A stretch of DNA of 64,000 nucleotides from ENR-C20 sp942493145 (GTDB lineage: Bacteria; Bacillota; Clostridia; Acetivibrionales; DTU013): contig OW818679.1 of NCBI GenBank assembly GCA_942493145.1, positions 2,790,001-2,854,000 of the forward strand, in the 5' to 3' direction. Positions 61,434 to 64,000 of the stretch are shown here, piece by piece. The position numbers and the translations under genes are program-made. Below the pieces are notes generated by a model, which saw nothing but the letters and a program-made list of their open reading frames with translations, was not told the origin of the DNA and ran no database searches. The number at the start of each line of letters is the position of its first letter. Position 1 is the stretch's first letter.

Positions 61434-64000
61434 TTACAATCCAATGGTTTCGCTGCTGTGAAACAGATAAATGTATTTTCCTTTAACTATTCTGCCAGTA
61501 ATCGATTCCAAAGCCCTGGCATAATAATCAAGTTGCAGACGGTATCTTTCGGCAACTGCATGTGAACCGCCCTCATCCACATAATCAGTTTTGTAGTCAA
61601 GAAGCACTACACCGCCGTCTTCAACAAAACAGCAATCTATGACGCCCTGGAGCATTATTATTTCATCCGTAGCAGATGACACATCCACAAGGGCGGGGAA
61701 CAGTTCGGAGCTTCTCAATCCCAGTGTAAATGGTATCTCCCTTTGCACTTCTTTTGATGCAAGCAACCTTGCTCCGATATCGGACAGGAAAAATGCCACT
61801 ATCCTGCCGGCATCAATCACATCAGCTTCAATCCCTGTGAGGATCTCTTCATCAACCATAGCCATAAGCTGTCTGACAATTTCCACTCTGAGCTCCCGGT
61901 CAGGTTGGTTGCATCTGCTGATGCATTCCCTGATTTCATCCAGCTTGTAATGCTGCATTGCGAAATGGAGCAGCGTCCCCTTTTCGGCAGCGCTGAAGCC
62001 TCTCTTTCCCTGCATGAAGGCAGGCTTATCAGCGACAGGCCGCTTGTATGCTTCTTTTGATCCGTTTTCAGCCGTATCAATAATGGCAAAACGCCTTTTA
62101 AGTTCAGTAACGGTAAGCTTTGCAGGCAATTCAACAGTGTTTTTATATGGATATGACCATTCCAGCCTGCTCCTCACAAATTCATAGTCTGCATCAGGCT
62201 CGGTATTCGGCTCTTTATCCGGTTGTTCTTTTTCCGACCATAGCGCCAGATTTTTCCCGATATCAGTTTCCGTCCTTCTGCCCTCTTTTATATCACTGAT
62301 ATCCCAAATATTTACCTTCCATCCGGATGGGTCCTCTACGATCGCCCCTGCCATTTTATCTCTTTCAGCCACCGTCGCAATATCCCTGATGGCCCCGCCA
62401 TCTCTGTGCCTGGTTATGGCCGGACCCAACCAGTCAAGATAGCATGTGCCCCTAAGAACTTCATATTCGGGGATTTTGCCATCTGCCGCAGCCACGACTC
62501 CTGCCCACCCCTTAACGGAGCCTTTCAGGTTTCTGGGCGCTGCTGTTATGATTAATTTCTCCTTTGCCCTCGTCATTGCGACATATAATATCCTCATCTC
62601 CTCGGACAGGGTTTCCAGTTTTAGTTTGTATCTGATTGCCTGTTTGGGCATGAGCGGCCAGGTGATCCTCCTCACGCAGTCTACGATGTCAGGTCCGAAG
62701 CCGAGATCCTGATGCAGGAGAATTTTGCCGTTCATATCCTGCATATTGAACCTCTTTCCACAGCCCGACACGAACACGACAGGGAACTCAAGGCCTTTGC
62801 TCTTGTGGATGCTCATTATCCTTACCACATTCTCATTCTCACCGAGGATTTTGGCGCTTCCCAAGTCACCGCCTCCACTTTTGAGCCTGTCAATAAAATT
62901 AACGAAATTGAAAAGGCCTTTGTAGCTGGTTTTCTCATACTGTCTCGCCCGTTCGAAAAGCATTTTGAGATTGGCCTGGCGTTGTCCCCCTCCCGGAAGT
63001 ATTCCCGAATAGCTGTAATAGGAGGTATCGGAAAAAAGGTACCATATAAGCTCGTCAACAGGTGTACATAGCGACTTATCCCTCCACTTTTCCAGCCTGC
63101 CCAGAAAATCGGATGTTTTTATCCTCAAAGGGTTCTCATTCACACCCTCGATCTCATCCTTAGTCTCACCCTCTATCTCATCCTTAGTCTCACCCTCGAT
63201 CTCATCCTTAGTCTCATCTTTAATCTCATCCTCATTTACTTCAACAAACCTTTTCATCGCATTGTAGAAGGTGGCATCCCTGTCGGCAAGTCTGATATCC
63301 GTCAACTCATCCGGCGAAAAGCTTCCTATGGGTGAACGAAGTACGGCAAGCAAGGGGATATCCTGAAGAGGATTATCTATTATCTGAAGCAGGGACATCA
63401 CTGTCTGAACCTCAAGGGTTTTGAAATAACCTGATCCGGCATCTGCATAAGCAGGTATGCCCATCAGCGCAAGTTCTTCGGCAAATACGCCCGCCCAGTT
63501 CCTGGTAGTCCTGAGCAGTATTACGATATCACGTAATTCAACCCCCCTGTAACCGCCGATGGAGCTGTCATAAACCATAGTCGGCCTTTTATGTCCATCA
63601 AGGTCATTACCAAGCAGCTGCAGTATACGTCCGGCAACCATGCCGGCTTCAGCCTGTATTACATCAAGGGGCTCATCGTCATCACTGTCATTGATAACTG
63701 TTGTGCCATCATCACCAGCTTCCTCTCCCTCTGTAGTATCTGAACCCGTCATACTTCCACCTGTCATGCTTACGCTAGTCATACTCCCTTCTGTCATACT
63801 TCCGCCTGTCATATCCACAAGGTTGAGTTCAACTGGTCCGCCTATATCCGGAACCACTGACACCTTACCATCCAATGGACCAACTTCCTCTGCCGGAGGA
63901 TAAACAGCACCTGTGTACAGTGCCTCTTCCTCCGTGTAGTCCAATTCTCCTGCCAACACCGACATTATCTGCCTGAAGACATAATTGACACCATTGATGA
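61434..64000 (-). CDS. addA: AddA helicase-nuclease subunit, 5' end cut by window edge
   Basis: AddA is the UvrD-type helicase and nuclease subunit of the AddAB double-strand break repair complex. About 855 of some 1200 residues are present; the frame stays open through the right edge (INGVNYVFRQ upstream of the first visible Met). UvrD motifs IMSIHKSKGLEFPVVFVSG and ILYVAMTRAKEKL are followed by the C-terminal PD-(D/E)XK nuclease (GVIDCCFVEDGG, VLLDYKTDY). Two low-complexity insertions are unusual: an Met/Thr/Gly/Ser repeat near 63745-63815 and a DEIEGETK repeat near 63130-63235, both from short tandem DNA repeats. Confidence 0.95.
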   Translation of the reverse strand, partial: INGVNYVFRQIMSVLAGELDYTEEEALYTGAVYPPAEEVGPLDGKVSVVPDIGGPVELNLVDMTGGSMTEGSMTSVSMTGGSMTGSDTTEGEEAGDDGTTVINDSDDDEPLDVIQAEAGMVAGRILQLLGNDLDGHKRPTMVYDSSIGGYRGVELRDIVILLRTTRNWAGVFAEELALMGIPAYADAGSGYFKTLEVQTVMSLLQIIDNPLQDIPLLAVLRSPIGSFSPDELTDIRLADRDATFYNAMKRFVEVNEDEIKDETKDEIEGETKDEIEGETKDEIEGVNENPLRIKTSDFLGRLEKWRDKSLCTPVDELIWYLFSDTSYYSYSGILPGGGQRQANLKMLFERARQYEKTSYKGLFNFVNFIDRLKSGGGDLGSAKILGENENVVRIMSIHKSKGLEFPVVFVSGCGKRFNMQDMNGKILLHQDLGFGPDIVDCVRRITWPLMPKQAIRYKLKLETLSEEMRILYVAMTRAKEKLIITAAPRNLKGSVKGWAGVVAAADGKIPEYEVLRGTCYLDWLGPAITRHRDGGAIRDIATVAERDKMAGAIVEDPSGWKVNIWDISDIKEGRRTETDIGKNLALWSEKEQPDKEPNTEPDADYEFVRSRLEWSYPYKNTVELPAKLTVTELKRRFAIIDTAENGSKEAYKRPVADKPAFMQGKRGFSAAEKGTLLHFAMQHYKLDEIRECISRCNQPDRELRVEIVRQLMAMVDEEILTGIEADVIDAGRIVAFFLSDIGARLLASKEVQREIPFTLGLRSSELFPALVDVSSATDEIIMLQGVIDCCFVEDGGVVLLDYKTDYVDEGGSHAVAERYRLQLDYYARALESITGRIVKGKYIYLFHSSETIGL

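Overview
The window reads as chromosomal DNA of a spore-forming, low-to-moderate GC Gram-positive of the class Clostridia. The evidence is strong AGGAGG-type ribosome binding sites, frequent TTG/GTG starts, S-layer homology domains, a CotA-like multicopper oxidase, a GerMN lipoprotein, AddA-type recombination, YerC, RecD2 and an ArgG-ArgH pair behind a sigma-A promoter. No phage, insertion sequence, CRISPR array or replication origin was found. Species cannot be fixed from the sequence alone.

Layout, left to right. Positions 1-6 kb hold a truncated sugar-ABC ATPase, tRNA-Val, a malic enzyme/zinc-ribbon/SDR operon and a divergent FAD protein. Positions 5.5-9.3 kb are a thiamine-precursor uptake operon (thiamine-binding protein, permease, binding lipoprotein, ATPase, methyltransferase) behind a TPP riboswitch with its own terminator. 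queT follows behind a preQ1 riboswitch, then an SLH-anchored GH18 enzyme. Positions 11.8-14 kb carry an unusual MurA paralogue (Asp in place of the catalytic Cys) overlapping a DeoR-family regulator, with four evenly spaced direct repeats at the promoter. A cluster of palindromic repeats abuts the thrC stop codon. Then come a TPR membrane protein, folC, secA and yerC on the minus strand.

Positions 22.6-28 kb contain a PadR/DUF1700/DUF4097 envelope-sensing operon, an acetyltransferase-like protein, a membrane protein and a glycosyltransferase. recD2 is followed by a translationally coupled pair on the opposite strand: a VIT/von Willebrand A protein with a C-terminal sorting tail and an exosortase-like enzyme, a rare arrangement for a Gram-positive. 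Next are murI, homoserine dehydrogenase, a two-component system in one operon with a lipoprotein and a helical secreted protein, a ZIP transporter, a HAD phosphatase and a tRNA-Gly/tRNA-Arg unit.

Positions 41.5-64 kb contain a tiny hydrophobic peptide gene, a trigger-factor-like lipoprotein, a D-aminoacylase-like amidohydrolase, cotA, the rph-rdgB-yfcE group, a GerMN lipoprotein, an AMIN-domain amidase, queH, an alpha/beta-hydrolase lipoprotein, ruvC-ruvA-ruvB, argG-argH, a polysaccharide deacetylase and a truncated addA.

Recurring themes are cell-envelope building and remodelling (MurA, MurI, amidase, deacetylase, GH18-SLH, exosortase pair), vitamin and nucleoside salvage under RNA control (TPP, preQ1, QueT, QueH), and short in-frame minisatellites that expand linkers in several secreted proteins and even in AddA. 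The most promising leads are the exosortase/VIT pair, the C-to-D MurA with its repeat operator, and a dispersed family of GGGACA palindromes.
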